Assembly: GCF_000739615.1 (NCBI RefSeq)
Contig: NZ_BATP01000002.1
Span: 30,387-94,386, forward strand
Origin: Haloferula sp. BvORR071
Lineage (GTDB): Bacteria > Verrucomicrobiota > Verrucomicrobiia > Verrucomicrobiales > Akkermansiaceae
Length of the DNA stretch: 64,000 nucleotides
Direction: 5' to 3'
In this document: positions 8,389 through 17,428 of the stretch, piece after piece
Layout: the number at the start of each line of letters is the position of its first letter
Numbering within the stretch: position 1 is the first letter of the stretch
Translations under genes and position numbers: made by a program
Notes under the pieces: generated by a model
What the model saw: the letters and a program-made list of their open reading frames with translations, nothing else
Database searches by the model: none
Told to the model about the DNA's origin: nothing

Positions 8389-9126
8389 ATGAGCGACGAG
8401 ATCGAACATACGCCCGCAGAGTCCGAAGTGCCGCCCGCCGCGAAGGTGGCCAAGAAGCGGCCCGCGGTCCGCAAGTCGTCCAAGCCGGCCGCCAAGGCCG
8501 CTGAAGAGAAATCCGCGCCGAAGGAAGCCGCACCAGAAGCGCCCCCTGCTCCTGCGCCCGCCTCTGTGGAAGTGGCTCCGCAACGGGAAGCCCCGGCACC
8601 CGCCGCCGAGCGCTCCGACGATTCTTCCGATGGGGGGCGCATCGCCTTCCTGGTTGAGACTCCTGCCCCGGAACCGGGCGGCGGCTCCAAGAAGCGCCGC
8701 CGCCGGAAGAAGAAGCACGGCCAGCAAGCGCAGGGCCAGGGCCAAGGACACCAGCAGCACCCGCACGCCGTGTCTGCTCCCGATGAAGCACCGGTCTCAG
8801 CCCCCGCGACAGCGGAGAGGGAGCGCGATCGCGACCGTGACCGGGATCGCGACCGTGACCGGGATCGCGACCGTGACCGGGATCGCGATCGGGGCCGCGA
8901 TCGCGAAAGGGAGGCTGGCTCGCACTCCCAAGCCATGCACGCCTCACCCCGGCCCCAGCTCGATCCCGAGCAGGTTGCCCAGAAGGCATGGAAAATCTTC
9001 CAATCCGAAGTCGGCGAAGAAGGCCTTGCCTTGATCGACGATCACGACGCCCGGGAAATTTCGCGCCGCTGCTTCCGCCTTGCGGAGATCTTCCTGGAGG
9101 AAGCCGCCCGCCGCGCCTCCCGCTAA
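8389..9126 (+). CDS. low-complexity charged protein with Arg-Asp repeats
   Basis: About 245 residues from ATG 8389; the frame is open further upstream but that part overlaps the terminator. The first half is Ala/Pro/Lys-rich and disordered (PPAAKVAKKRPAVRKSSKP). A basic patch KKRRRRKKKHGQQ and a Gln/Gly/His run follow. Next comes an uninterrupted run of Arg-Asp dipeptides (about 145-172), encoded by an 18-bp tandem repeat. Only the last 60 residues look folded (PEQVAQKAWKIFQSEVGEEG...ISRRCFRLAEIFLEE). The composition resembles nucleic-acid-binding tails, but no known domain is recognised. It has its own transcription unit after the terminator. Function unknown. Confidence 0.72.
   Translation: MSDEIEHTPAESEVPPAAKVAKKRPAVRKSSKPAAKAAEEKSAPKEAAPEAPPAPAPASVEVAPQREAPAPAAERSDDSSDGGRIAFLVETPAPEPGGGSKKRRRRKKKHGQQAQGQGQGHQQHPHAVSAPDEAPVSAPATAERERDRDRDRDRDRDRDRDRDRDRDRGRDREREAGSHSQAMHASPRPQLDPEQVAQKAWKIFQSEVGEEGLALIDDHDAREISRRCFRLAEIFLEEAARRASR
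8827..8898 (+). repeat. 18-bp tandem repeat encoding (Asp-Arg)n
   Basis: Three perfect copies of GATCGCGACCGTGACCGG (8827-8880) are followed by one degenerate copy (8881-8898). The period is a multiple of three, so copy-number change would keep the frame. Confidence 0.93.
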
Positions 9127-9151
9127 GCGTTTAGACCGGGGGAAGGGGAGC

Positions 9152-9685
9152 TTAGCAGCTCGTTTTCCCCAATTTTTCCCGCAGGTCCCGGGCAAGATCA
9201 CTCTTGCCCGTGGCCTCAGCGAGAGCGATCCGCGAGCGGAGGACTTCTGGTCGCTCGCGTTCGGCGGAACTCATGCCGTCGAGAATGGCTATCGCCTGTC
9301 CGTGATCGCCAATGGCCAGCGCGCCCTCCAGTAGGTCGGCCTCCGCCACGGTGCCAGGCTCCAAGGGCTTGTTGGGATAGATTGCCCAGCGGGCTTGGTC
9401 GGGTAGGCCGGCCGGAGCGTCTTGGACCTGCTCCAAGTAGACCAGTTCGTCACCCTCTCGCATTTGGCGCCACTGGTTGAGCGTCAGCACGATCACAAAG
9501 CCGAGAATGAAGAAGCTGGTCTCGAGGATGAAAGGGGTGGTGAGGAGGCCCAGAACCCGCGCAAAAAATTCCCCGGCAAGCCCCGGCAAATGAGCCGCGG
9601 CAGCCATCCCCAACAAGGAAAGCGCGACAATTCCCAGAATCACCAACGCTACTATCACCTGCTTCCGGCGTTCGTGCTGTGCCAT
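9152..9685 (-). CDS. hypothetical two-helix membrane protein
   Basis: About 177 residues from ATG 9685; a GTG six codons upstream is possible. A short basic N-terminus (MAQHERRKQ) leads into two hydrophobic helices, about 10-38 and 50-76 (TPFILETSFFILGFVIVLTLNQW). A soluble C-terminal domain (about 80-177) is Ala/Leu/Glu-rich and looks like a pair of TPR-type helices (ADLLEGALAIGDHGQAIAIL; RSRIALAEATGKSDLARDL). It converges on the Arg-Asp repeat gene with 25 bp between the stops. No family recognised. Confidence 0.65.
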   Translation of the reverse strand: MAQHERRKQVIVALVILGIVALSLLGMAAAAHLPGLAGEFFARVLGLLTTPFILETSFFILGFVIVLTLNQWRQMREGDELVYLEQVQDAPAGLPDQARWAIYPNKPLEPGTVAEADLLEGALAIGDHGQAIAILDGMSSAERERPEVLRSRIALAEATGKSDLARDLREKLGKTSC

Positions 9686-9787
9686 CTCGGGAAGACGATG
9701 CACCGGCTTCGGCTTGGATGCGAACCGGAATATTTTTTAAATTAAGTTGATTATTTCTAAAAATTTAGATTCTCTCGGAAGGTCTTC

Positions 9788-10009
9788 ATGTCCTTCGAGC
9801 GGATCAGACTCATCGGCGTTGCCGTACTTTGCGTTACCCTGACCTTGGCGGTCCGGCGCACGCTCGCGGAGTCGTCGCGTGAATCCGCAGACCATTCGGT
9901 CCTCCCGGTCTCTACGATGCACGAGGACAGTGCGGTCTGGACGATTCCAGTGGAGATCGTCGAAGCCGGGGGAACCCCGCGGCTTCACCAGGTGCCGCTG
10001 CGGAATTGA
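9788..10009 (+). CDS. small hypothetical exported or membrane protein
   Basis: 73 residues with an N-terminal hydrophobic segment (IRLIGVAVLCVTLTLAV) resembling a signal anchor, and a polar tail without known motifs. ATG 9788 is preceded by GGAAGG at good spacing. About 50 bp of very AT-rich DNA upstream (9731-9770) is a plausible promoter. Not recognised; function unknown. Confidence 0.5.
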   Translation: MSFERIRLIGVAVLCVTLTLAVRRTLAESSRESADHSVLPVSTMHEDSAVWTIPVEIVEAGGTPRLHQVPLRN

Positions 10010-10076
10010 GGAGACCGTGGCAAATCCACGCCGTTGCGGTTGATATTGCCCGGCCCAGACGTTAGACCCGCCGGTG

Positions 10077-11465
10077 ATGCGGCTTTACGACACGCTGGAC
10101 CGCGAGCTCAAGGAGCTCCGCCCCCTCGACGGCACGACCTACCGGTTCTACTGCTGCGGGCCCACGGTGTATGGTCCCGCCCACATCGGGAACTTCCGGA
10201 CCTTCGTGCTCCAGGACGTCTTCCGCCGTACCTTGGAGACCGGGGGCATGCGCACCTTCCACGTCCGGAACATCACCGACGTGGACGACAAGACGATCCG
10301 CGATTCCCAAGCTGCCGGCCAATCGCTCACCGACTTCACCGGACAGTGGACGGCCAAGTTCCATGCCGATTGCGAGGAGCTGGGTCTGCAGCCCCCGCAT
10401 GTCGAGCCTGGCGCGGTAGAGCATATTCCGCAGCAGATTGCGATGATCGCGACCTTGGTGGAGAAGGGGAATGCCTACGCCTCGGAGGATGGCTCGGTCT
10501 ATTTCAAGATCGCCTCCTATCCGGAATACGGACGGCTCTCGCGGCTGGACACCCGCGAATTGGAGTTGGGCCGAACCCAGAACGAGCGGGCGAATTCCGA
10601 CGAGTACGAGAAGGACAGCCTCTCGGACTTCGTGCTCTGGAAGGGCCGCAAGCCAGAGGATGGTGACAACTATTGGCCTTCGCCTTGGGGTGAAGGCCGC
10701 CCCGGCTGGCACCTCGAGTGCTCGGCCATGATTGCGGAATACCTCGGCTCCGACTTCGACCTGCACGGCGGTGGCGAGGACCTGATGTTCCCGCACCATG
10801 AAAATGAGATCGCCCAGAGCAAGTGCGCCTGCGGAGGCCATTTCGCCAAGCATTGGTTTCACGCCACACACCTGCTGGTGGACGGTGGCAAGATGGCGAA
10901 GTCGAAGAACAATTTCTACACCCTCGACGACCTCAAGGCGAAGGGCTTCACCGCGATGGAGGTGCGCTACGTCCTTATCGGTGCGCACTACCACAAGCAG
11001 CTCAACTTCACCTTGGACTCGCTCGCGGGTGCCCGCGAAGCCATGGCGAAGCTGGCCAAGGGCCAGCGCAGCTTGGCCGCGAAGGTTGGCGGGGAAGTGC
11101 AGCTCACATCGGTCGATTTCGGGCCCTTCCAGGAAGCTTGGGATTCCCTCAACGATAACCTTAACACGCCCGGCTGCCTCGGCGGTCTTTTCACGGGCCT
11201 GCGTGAAGCGGCCAAGCTCGAAGGCGTGGAAGCGGCCAAGGCCCTTGCCGGCTTCAATCGCATCCTCCGCGCGCTGGGCCTGACGCTGCCCGAGGAAGAG
11301 CCCGAAGCCGAAGTGCCCGCCGAGATCCGCGCCATTGCGGAGGAGCGCTGGGCTGCCCGCACCGCGAAGGACTGGGCCAAGGCCGACGTCATGCGCCAGC
11401 AGCTCACCGGCCTCGGCTGGAATATGAAGGACGGCAAGGAAGGCTACGAACTCACGCCGGTCTGA
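10077..11465 (+). CDS. cysS: cysteinyl-tRNA synthetase
   Basis: A 462-residue class I aminoacyl-tRNA synthetase that charges tRNA-Cys in the cytoplasm. [15 protein letters not shown] at 26-40 carries the zinc cysteine and the HIGH-type motif (HIGN). The further zinc ligands lie in GWHLECSAM and [17 protein letters not shown]. The KMSKS motif is present as KMAKS at about 272-276. The C-terminal helical anticodon-binding domain ends in the expected [17 protein letters not shown]...KDGKEGYE. Length and motif order are normal. The start is ATG 10077; a GTG directly before it would add one residue. Confidence 0.96.
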   Translation: MRLYDTLDRELKELRPLDGTTYRFYCCGPTVYGPAHIGNFRTFVLQDVFRRTLETGGMRTFHVRNITDVDDKTIRDSQAAGQSLTDFTGQWTAKFHADCEELGLQPPHVEPGAVEHIPQQIAMIATLVEKGNAYASEDGSVYFKIASYPEYGRLSRLDTRELELGRTQNERANSDEYEKDSLSDFVLWKGRKPEDGDNYWPSPWGEGRPGWHLECSAMIAEYLGSDFDLHGGGEDLMFPHHENEIAQSKCACGGHFAKHWFHATHLLVDGGKMAKSKNNFYTLDDLKAKGFTAMEVRYVLIGAHYHKQLNFTLDSLAGAREAMAKLAKGQRSLAAKVGGEVQLTSVDFGPFQEAWDSLNDNLNTPGCLGGLFTGLREAAKLEGVEAAKALAGFNRILRALGLTLPEEEPEAEVPAEIRAIAEERWAARTAKDWAKADVMRQQLTGLGWNMKDGKEGYELTPV

Positions 11466-11508
11466 GCCGACCCTTGAAGCAGAGAGAAAGCTAAGCTAGA
11501 ATTTGATC

Positions 11509-11694
11509 ATGTCCACCAAGGAGCTGGCCCTCGATACGATCCGGGATTTGCCGGAGGATGCTTCTTGGCAGGATGTTGAAGAGCGTATCCGTTTCGTGGC
11601 GGCCATCGACAGGGCCCGCGAGGATGTTCGCCAAGGACGGGTGACGCCACACGAAGAGGTCCGAGCCCTTTTGGACGAATGGATTTCCGAGTAG
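11509..11694 (+). CDS. putative antitoxin of a ParE-type toxin-antitoxin pair
   Basis: 61 residues (MSTKELALDTIRDLPEDASW...), acidic and helical, ending in a segment rich in Glu/Arg (REDVRQGRVTPHEEVRALLDEW). This matches small antitoxins paired with RelE/ParE toxins, such as the VTPHEEV type. The last 16 bases overlap the toxin gene, the usual coupled arrangement in which antitoxin comes first. It sits 43 bp after cysS. By analogy it would neutralise the toxin and repress its own promoter; the specificity is inferred from its partner. Confidence 0.8.
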   Translation: MSTKELALDTIRDLPEDASWQDVEERIRFVAAIDRAREDVRQGRVTPHEEVRALLDEWISE

Positions 11695-12011
11695 TCTGGT
11701 CTGCTGCGGCGCTTGCGGATCTCCGCGACTTGGTCCGCTACATAGCACGCGATGATCGTGTGGTAGCGAAGAGATTTGGCGATCTCATCGTTACGAAAAT
11801 TGATGCCTTGGTCAAATTTCCGAGGATAGGTCGCAGGGTTCCCGAGTTTGCAGAGGAAAACCTTCGGCAAATCGTTGTTTCATCGTATCGGGTCGTTTAC
11901 GAGATCGATGACTCGATGGGTAATATTTCTGTTCTTCGCGTGTGGCATGGAGCCCGCGATGCTCTTGATGAATTGTCTTTAAAACCCGGCAACGGATCTT
12001 CTCGTTCATGA
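11679..12011 (+). CDS. RelE/ParE-family toxin
   Basis: 110 residues with the ParE/RelE fold signature. VVWSAAALADLRDLVRYIARDD at the N-terminus is followed by the FPRIGRRVPEF loop, LRQIVVSSYRVVYEID, and the terminal strand ISVLRVWHGARD. It starts inside the antitoxin gene. The stop TGA at 12009-12011 overlaps the hemB start ATG at 12008, giving an ATGA junction, so an essential haem-biosynthesis gene appears translationally coupled to the toxin. Base composition is lower in GC than the flanking cysS and hemB genes, consistent with acquisition. Target (gyrase or ribosome) is not predictable. Confidence 0.9.
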   Translation: MDFRVVWSAAALADLRDLVRYIARDDRVVAKRFGDLIVTKIDALVKFPRIGRRVPEFAEENLRQIVVSSYRVVYEIDDSMGNISVLRVWHGARDALDELSLKPGNGSSRS

Positions 12012-12994
12012 ACCTGCCCATTCGTCCCCGCCGCAACCGTCGCACGGCTGCGATCCGTTCCTTGGTCCGTGAGAACACGTTGAGCCCGGCGGACTTCATC
12101 CTGCCGATGTTCCTTCACGAGGATGCGGAGAACACTCCGATTTCCTCGATGCCTGGCGTCACCCGCTGGTCCTTGGATGGTCTGGTGAAGGAAGCGGGGG
12201 AGGCACATGCCTTGGGGGTGCCCGCAGTGGTGCTCTTCCCGAAGATTGAAGAAAACCTCAAGACCCCGCTCGCCGAGGAATGTGCGAATGACGAAGGCCT
12301 CGTTCCACGCGCCATTCGCGCCCTGAAGGCCGCCCACCCCACGCTCTGCGTGATCACGGACGTGGCGCTCGATCCTTACAATTCCGACGGCCACGACGGC
12401 GTGGTCCGCCGCGATGAAAGGGGCGAGCTTCAGATTCTCAACGACGAGACCGTGGAGATCCTCTGTCAGCAGGCGCTCTGCCACGCCCGCGCCGGTGCCG
12501 ACATCGTTTCGCCCAGCGACATGATGGACGGCCGCGTGGCGGCGCTGCGCAGTGCCTTGGACGCCGCCGGCTTCGAGAAGGTCGCGATCCTCAGCTACTC
12601 GGCCAAGTATGCCTCCGCCTTCTACGGGCCCTTCCGCGGGGCGCTCGACTCCGCGCCCAAGGAAGGCGACAAGAAGACCTACCAGATGGACCCCGGCAAT
12701 GCCCGCGAGGCCATCCGCGAAGCGCTCCTCGATGAAGCCGAGGGTGCGGACATGGTGATGGTGAAACCCGCCGGCCCCTACCTGGACATCATCACCCGCG
12801 TTCGCGAAAGTACGACGCTTCCCGTAGCCGCCTATCAGGTCAGCGGGGAATACCTGATGATCGAGAGCGCCGCCGCCGCAGGTTGGGTGAATGGCCAGGC
12901 GATCGCACTGGAGAGCTTGATGGGCATTAAGCGTGCCGGAGCGGACATGATCCTGACCTACTATGCCAAGCGCGCTGCGGAGTGGCTCAAGTAA
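12008..12994 (+). CDS. hemB: delta-aminolevulinic acid dehydratase (porphobilinogen synthase)
   Basis: 328 residues, the normal length. It condenses two 5-aminolevulinate molecules to porphobilinogen in haem synthesis. The Schiff-base lysines lie in ILSYSAKYASAFYGPF (about 199) and MVMVKPAGPYLD (about 252). The metal loop reads DVALDPYNSDGHDG, the Asp-type (Mg2+-dependent) version, not the Cys-rich zinc version. The start overlaps the toxin stop by 4 bp (ATGA), and no separate promoter gap exists between them. Haem supply fits the heme A synthase and cytochrome genes elsewhere in the window. Confidence 0.97.
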   Translation: MNLPIRPRRNRRTAAIRSLVRENTLSPADFILPMFLHEDAENTPISSMPGVTRWSLDGLVKEAGEAHALGVPAVVLFPKIEENLKTPLAEECANDEGLVPRAIRALKAAHPTLCVITDVALDPYNSDGHDGVVRRDERGELQILNDETVEILCQQALCHARAGADIVSPSDMMDGRVAALRSALDAAGFEKVAILSYSAKYASAFYGPFRGALDSAPKEGDKKTYQMDPGNAREAIREALLDEAEGADMVMVKPAGPYLDIITRVRESTTLPVAAYQVSGEYLMIESAAAAGWVNGQAIALESLMGIKRAGADMILTYYAKRAAEWLK

Positions 12995-13007
12995 GCCGGC
13001 TGGCCGC

Positions 13008-13322
13008 TCAATCGAGGTGGAATACCTCGCGTAGCCCAACTGACACCGGCGAAGCATCCTCGTTTGCCGGCATCACATCGCTCATGTGCTGCCACCAGCG
13101 CTGGCACACCTCGGTCGCCGCGATCGCCGCCCAGCGTTCTTCGCTCTCGATCTCCGCATAGCCGAAAAGCTGCCGCGTCTCCGGATGCAGGAAGATCGAG
13201 TAGTTGTGCACGCCATGGGCCCGCAGCACCTCCGCCAGCTCTTCCCAGATCGGCCGGTGCCGCCGCTCGTATTCCTCCTCGCAGCCGGCATTCACCGACA
13301 TCACGAATGCCTTCGGGATCAT
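13008..13322 (-). CDS. rhaM: L-rhamnose mutarotase
   Basis: 104 residues matching the YiiL/RhaM family. [21 protein letters not shown] at the N-terminus includes the active-site His, followed by [33 protein letters not shown] and the terminal LREVFHLD. The enzyme interconverts alpha and beta L-rhamnopyranose. It starts 7 bp after the ribBA stop on the same strand, so it is probably co-transcribed with a riboflavin gene and not with a rhamnose operon. A GH78 alpha-L-rhamnosidase is encoded at 35903-37672. Confidence 0.93.
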   Translation of the reverse strand: MIPKAFVMSVNAGCEEEYERRHRPIWEELAEVLRAHGVHNYSIFLHPETRQLFGYAEIESEERWAAIAATEVCQRWWQHMSDVMPANEDASPVSVGLREVFHLD

Positions 13323-13329
13323 GGCGGCC

Positions 13330-14532
13330 TTAGAGTCGATGCCCCATCCGCTCGCGCTTCGTTTCCAGATAGCGGGCGTTGTGTGGATTGGGGGGCAGCT
13401 TGATCGGCAGTTGCTCGACGATCTCCAGATTGTAGCCCTCCAGGCCGACTACCTTCTTGGGATTGTTTGTCAGCAGGCGGATCCGGCGGACGCCGAGATC
13501 GTAGAGGATCTGTGCTCCCATCCCGTAGTCGCGCAGGTCGGAGCCGAAGCCCAGTTTCTCATTCGCCTCCACGGTATCGAGCCCCTGCTCCTGCAGCTTG
13601 TAGGCATGGATCTTCGCCGCCAGGCCGATGCCGCGGCCTTCCTGGCGCAGGTAGAGCAGCACGCCGCCCTCCTTCGAGATCCGCTCCATCGCCGCGTCGA
13701 GCTGGCCGCCGCAATCGCAGCGCTGGGACAGGAAGACATCCCCGGTCAGGCACTCGGAGTGCACGCGGACCAGCACCGGCTTCTCGGGATCGATCTCGCC
13801 GCGGACCAGCGCTAGGTGGTGCGAGCCATCGGTCTCCACCCGGTAGAGGTGGCAGGTGAATTCACCGTGATCGGTCGGCAGCCCGATGGTTTCCTCCCGG
13901 ACTACCAGCTTCTCCGAGCGGCGCCGCCATTCGATGAGCTGGGCGATGGTGCAGGCCTTCAGGCCATGGGTATTCTGGAAATCCCCGAGGTCGCCGACCC
14001 GGCCCATGGTGCCGTCCTCGTTCATGATCTCGCAGATCACTCCGGCGGGTTCGAGTCCGGCCAGTCGCGCGAGGTCGACCGAGGCTTCGGTATGCCCGGC
14101 ACGGCGCAGCACCCCGCCATCGCGGGCTTGGATCGGGAAAACGTGGCCCGGGTGGACGAAATCCTCCGGCCCGGAGTTCGGATCGGCCAGCAGCTTCACG
14201 CAGAGCGAGCGGTCCGCGGAGGAAATTCCGGTGCTGATGCCCTTCGCCGCGTCCACGGAAATGGTGAAGGCGGTCCGCTGGATCTCCCGGTTGCGCCGCG
14301 TCATCTGCGGCAGGTCGAGCGCCTCGGCCCGCTCCTGGGTGATCGGCGCGCAGACCAAGCCGCGGCCATGCACGGCCATGAAGGAGATGATTTCCGGGGT
14401 GCAGAGGGCTGCGGCGGCGATCAGATCCGCTTCGTTTTCGCGATTCGGATCGTCGGCCACGATCACGATGCGACCGTTACGGATTTCCTCGATGATTTCC
14501 TCGATCGGGCTAAAGGCAAGCGGGGTGGCCAT
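13330..14532 (-). CDS. ribBA: bifunctional 3,4-dihydroxy-2-butanone-4-phosphate synthase / GTP cyclohydrolase II
   Basis: 400 residues. The N-terminal DHBP synthase domain (about 1-205) shows [12 protein letters not shown], the acidic metal/substrate loop, and [16 protein letters not shown]. The C-terminal GTP cyclohydrolase II domain (about 210-400) shows the zinc motif [28 protein letters not shown] and RLLTNNPKK. Together they supply both branches of riboflavin synthesis, from ribulose-5-phosphate and from GTP. I see no FMN-riboswitch-like fold upstream, only an AT-rich repeat at 14594-14628. The L-rhamnose mutarotase gene follows immediately. Confidence 0.96.
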   Translation of the reverse strand: MATPLAFSPIEEIIEEIRNGRIVIVADDPNRENEADLIAAAALCTPEIISFMAVHGRGLVCAPITQERAEALDLPQMTRRNREIQRTAFTISVDAAKGISTGISSADRSLCVKLLADPNSGPEDFVHPGHVFPIQARDGGVLRRAGHTEASVDLARLAGLEPAGVICEIMNEDGTMGRVGDLGDFQNTHGLKACTIAQLIEWRRRSEKLVVREETIGLPTDHGEFTCHLYRVETDGSHHLALVRGEIDPEKPVLVRVHSECLTGDVFLSQRCDCGGQLDAAMERISKEGGVLLYLRQEGRGIGLAAKIHAYKLQEQGLDTVEANEKLGFGSDLRDYGMGAQILYDLGVRRIRLLTNNPKKVVGLEGYNLEIVEQLPIKLPPNPHNARYLETKRERMGHRL

Positions 14533-14593
14533 GGGCAGGGCCCAGACTCGGCGCGTCGGGGCCGCAGGTCAAGGGGGAGGGGGCGGAGCTTCT

Positions 14594-14628
14594 GAATCTC
14601 AAATTTGAAATTTAAGATTTGAAATTAG
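14594..14628. repeat. AT-rich intergenic repeat, copy 2, with internal inverted repeats
   Basis: It lies in the gap upstream of ribBA. It contains AAATTTGAAATTT and related palindromic words, and shares ATCTCAAATTT (14596-14606) with the copy at 4525-4553. It could also act as the ribBA promoter region. Confidence 0.45.
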
Positions 14629-14788
14629 GAATCCCGATTGGCGGGTCAAACGCCCTGCCTGCGCATGAAGATCTTCGCCCGGGCTCGACTTGTCCTAGCA
14701 TGTCGCAAATTTCCTCCCTCAGCGGGATTTTCACGTTCCCCCGGTGAAAGGGCTTCGCCAATCTTCACGCACCATCCACCCCACGACT

Positions 14789-15841
<1,053 letters not shown>

Positions 15842-16008
15842 GAAGAATCCAGGACCGGAATGGATAGGACTCTGGGGCGTTGAGGGCTTGGCGCGGCTTG
15901 TCCCCGTTAATGGGGGCGAATCGATCTCGCTTCAGCCCGCTCATCTGTTTTTCTGCCCCTCTTCCATCCATCCCGTTCCGGTCCCATCTTCCTTCCCCGA
16001 CAAGAATC

Positions 16009-17088
16009 ATGTCCACCAAAGTAGGTATCATCGGAGCGGGCGGCATGCTGCGCTATCACGCCGCGGGCTTCCGCCAGGCCGGAGCCACCGTCACCGCCGT
16101 CGCCGACCCAGCCCCGGGCGCTGCGGCCAAGGCTGCGGCCGCATGGGATGTCCCCGCGTCTTTCGAGAGCGTCGATGAGATGCTGGCGAATGCTGATATC
16201 GACGCCGTGTCGATCATCGTGCCGAACAAGTTCCACATGCCGCTGGCGATCCAGTGCCTCAAGGCTGGCAAGCACGTCTTCAGCGAGAAGCCCCCGGCGC
16301 TCAATGCCGCGGAGGTGGAGGAGATGATCGCTGCAGCCAATGCCGCGGGCAAGAAGCTGATGTTCAACTTCAACAACCGCGCCCGGCCGGAGTCGATCGC
16401 GATGAAGGAATACATCGCCGATGGCACCGTGGGTAAGATCAACTCGGCACAGGCGAAGTGGATCCGCCGCACCGGCATCCCGGGCTTCGGCGGATGGTTC
16501 ACCACCAAGGCCCTCTCCGGCGGTGGTCCGGTGATCGACCTCCTGCACATGATCGACCTGGCGCTCTACTTCATGGGCTACCCGGATCCGGCTCACGTGC
16601 TGGCACAGACCTTCAACGACCACATCACCGACAAGGGCTTCAAGGGCCCTTGGGGCATCCCCGATCGTGCCGATGGCACCAATGACGTCGAGGCTGCGGC
16701 CCACGGCTTCGTCACCTTCAAGACCGGCCAGGTTCTCACGCTCCAGGTTTCCTGGGCGGAGATGATCAAGCGCGAGGAAGTCTCCGTGGTCTTCCAGGGC
16801 AGCAAGGCCGGTGGCAAGGTAGAGCGTCTCTTCGGCCGCGATGGCATTGATGAGACCGCCATCGATACTTGCGAACTCTACGTCCAGGAAGGTGGCCGCT
16901 CGGTCAACCGCAGCATCGTCACTGAAGCTTGCGAGGACATGGGCCGCAGCGCCTCCGCCGCGAACTTCATCCATGCCATCGAAGGCACGGCCGAGGCATT
17001 CAACACGCCGGACCAATCGCTGAAGCTGATGAAGATCATCGACGCGATCTACAAGTCCGCCGCGACCCAGGCACCGGTGGCGGTGTGA
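16009..17088 (+). CDS. Gfo/Idh/MocA-family NAD(P)-dependent oxidoreductase (first)
   Basis: 359 residues from ATG 16009, chosen because the Rossmann strand KVGIIGAGGM begins at residue 4; the longer frame adds Pro/Ser-rich sequence. The NAD-binding motif GAGGML is followed by VSIIVPNKFHMPLAIQCLKAGKHVFSEKPPALNA, the family's EKP catalytic motif. The C-terminal alpha/beta domain (about 125-340) carries GGGPVIDLLHMIDLALYFMG, equivalent to the conserved active-site H-D pattern. It probably oxidises or epimerises a sugar or cyclitol in the cytoplasm. It lies 167 bp after the isomerase. Confidence 0.92.
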   Translation: MSTKVGIIGAGGMLRYHAAGFRQAGATVTAVADPAPGAAAKAAAAWDVPASFESVDEMLANADIDAVSIIVPNKFHMPLAIQCLKAGKHVFSEKPPALNAAEVEEMIAAANAAGKKLMFNFNNRARPESIAMKEYIADGTVGKINSAQAKWIRRTGIPGFGGWFTTKALSGGGPVIDLLHMIDLALYFMGYPDPAHVLAQTFNDHITDKGFKGPWGIPDRADGTNDVEAAAHGFVTFKTGQVLTLQVSWAEMIKREEVSVVFQGSKAGGKVERLFGRDGIDETAIDTCELYVQEGGRSVNRSIVTEACEDMGRSASAANFIHAIEGTAEAFNTPDQSLKLMKIIDAIYKSAATQAPVAV

Positions 17089-17110
17089 GATCTCCAACAG
17101 GGTGGCTGAC

Positions 17111-17404
17111 ATGGGGCGCGAATATAAAATCGTTTGTGATCCGCAGGCGGTTGCATCATTCGACGGTTTCCTGCGCAGCCAGCCCTATTTCGATTCCTAC
17201 GATGCCGTGAACTCTCTCTACAATCTGAGGGAGTCCGGCATCGCGAAGGAAGGGGATTGGCCGGATGGCTACGCCAGCATCGAGCCGAACGGCGTCTACT
17301 TTTGCGACAATCTCACGGCGACGAAATCAGCAGCGTGGATTCTCAAGAGCCTGATTGATCAGGCTTTGACCCATTGCGACCGGATTGTCGTGTACGAGCC
17401 CTAA
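17111..17404 (+). CDS. hypothetical small protein
   Basis: 97 residues from ATG 17111; a GTG three codons earlier at 17102 is possible. The sequence (REYKIVCDPQAVASFDGFLRS ... NGVYFCDNLTATKSAAWILKS ... CDRIVVYEP) is compact, mixed alpha/beta and without signal peptide. Spacing to both flanking oxidoreductase genes is only 22-24 bp, so it is likely in the same transcript. Composition is less GC-rich than the neighbours. The family is not recognised; it resembles small immunity-like or accessory proteins in size and style only. Confidence 0.65.
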   Translation: MGREYKIVCDPQAVASFDGFLRSQPYFDSYDAVNSLYNLRESGIAKEGDWPDGYASIEPNGVYFCDNLTATKSAAWILKSLIDQALTHCDRIVVYEP

Positions 17405-17428
17405 CCAGCAATTTAATCTACTCTTTCT

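Noticed and set aside
14533..14788. FMN riboswitch upstream of ribBA.
   Set aside because: No recognisable RFN-type conserved segments; only an AT-rich repeat is visible.
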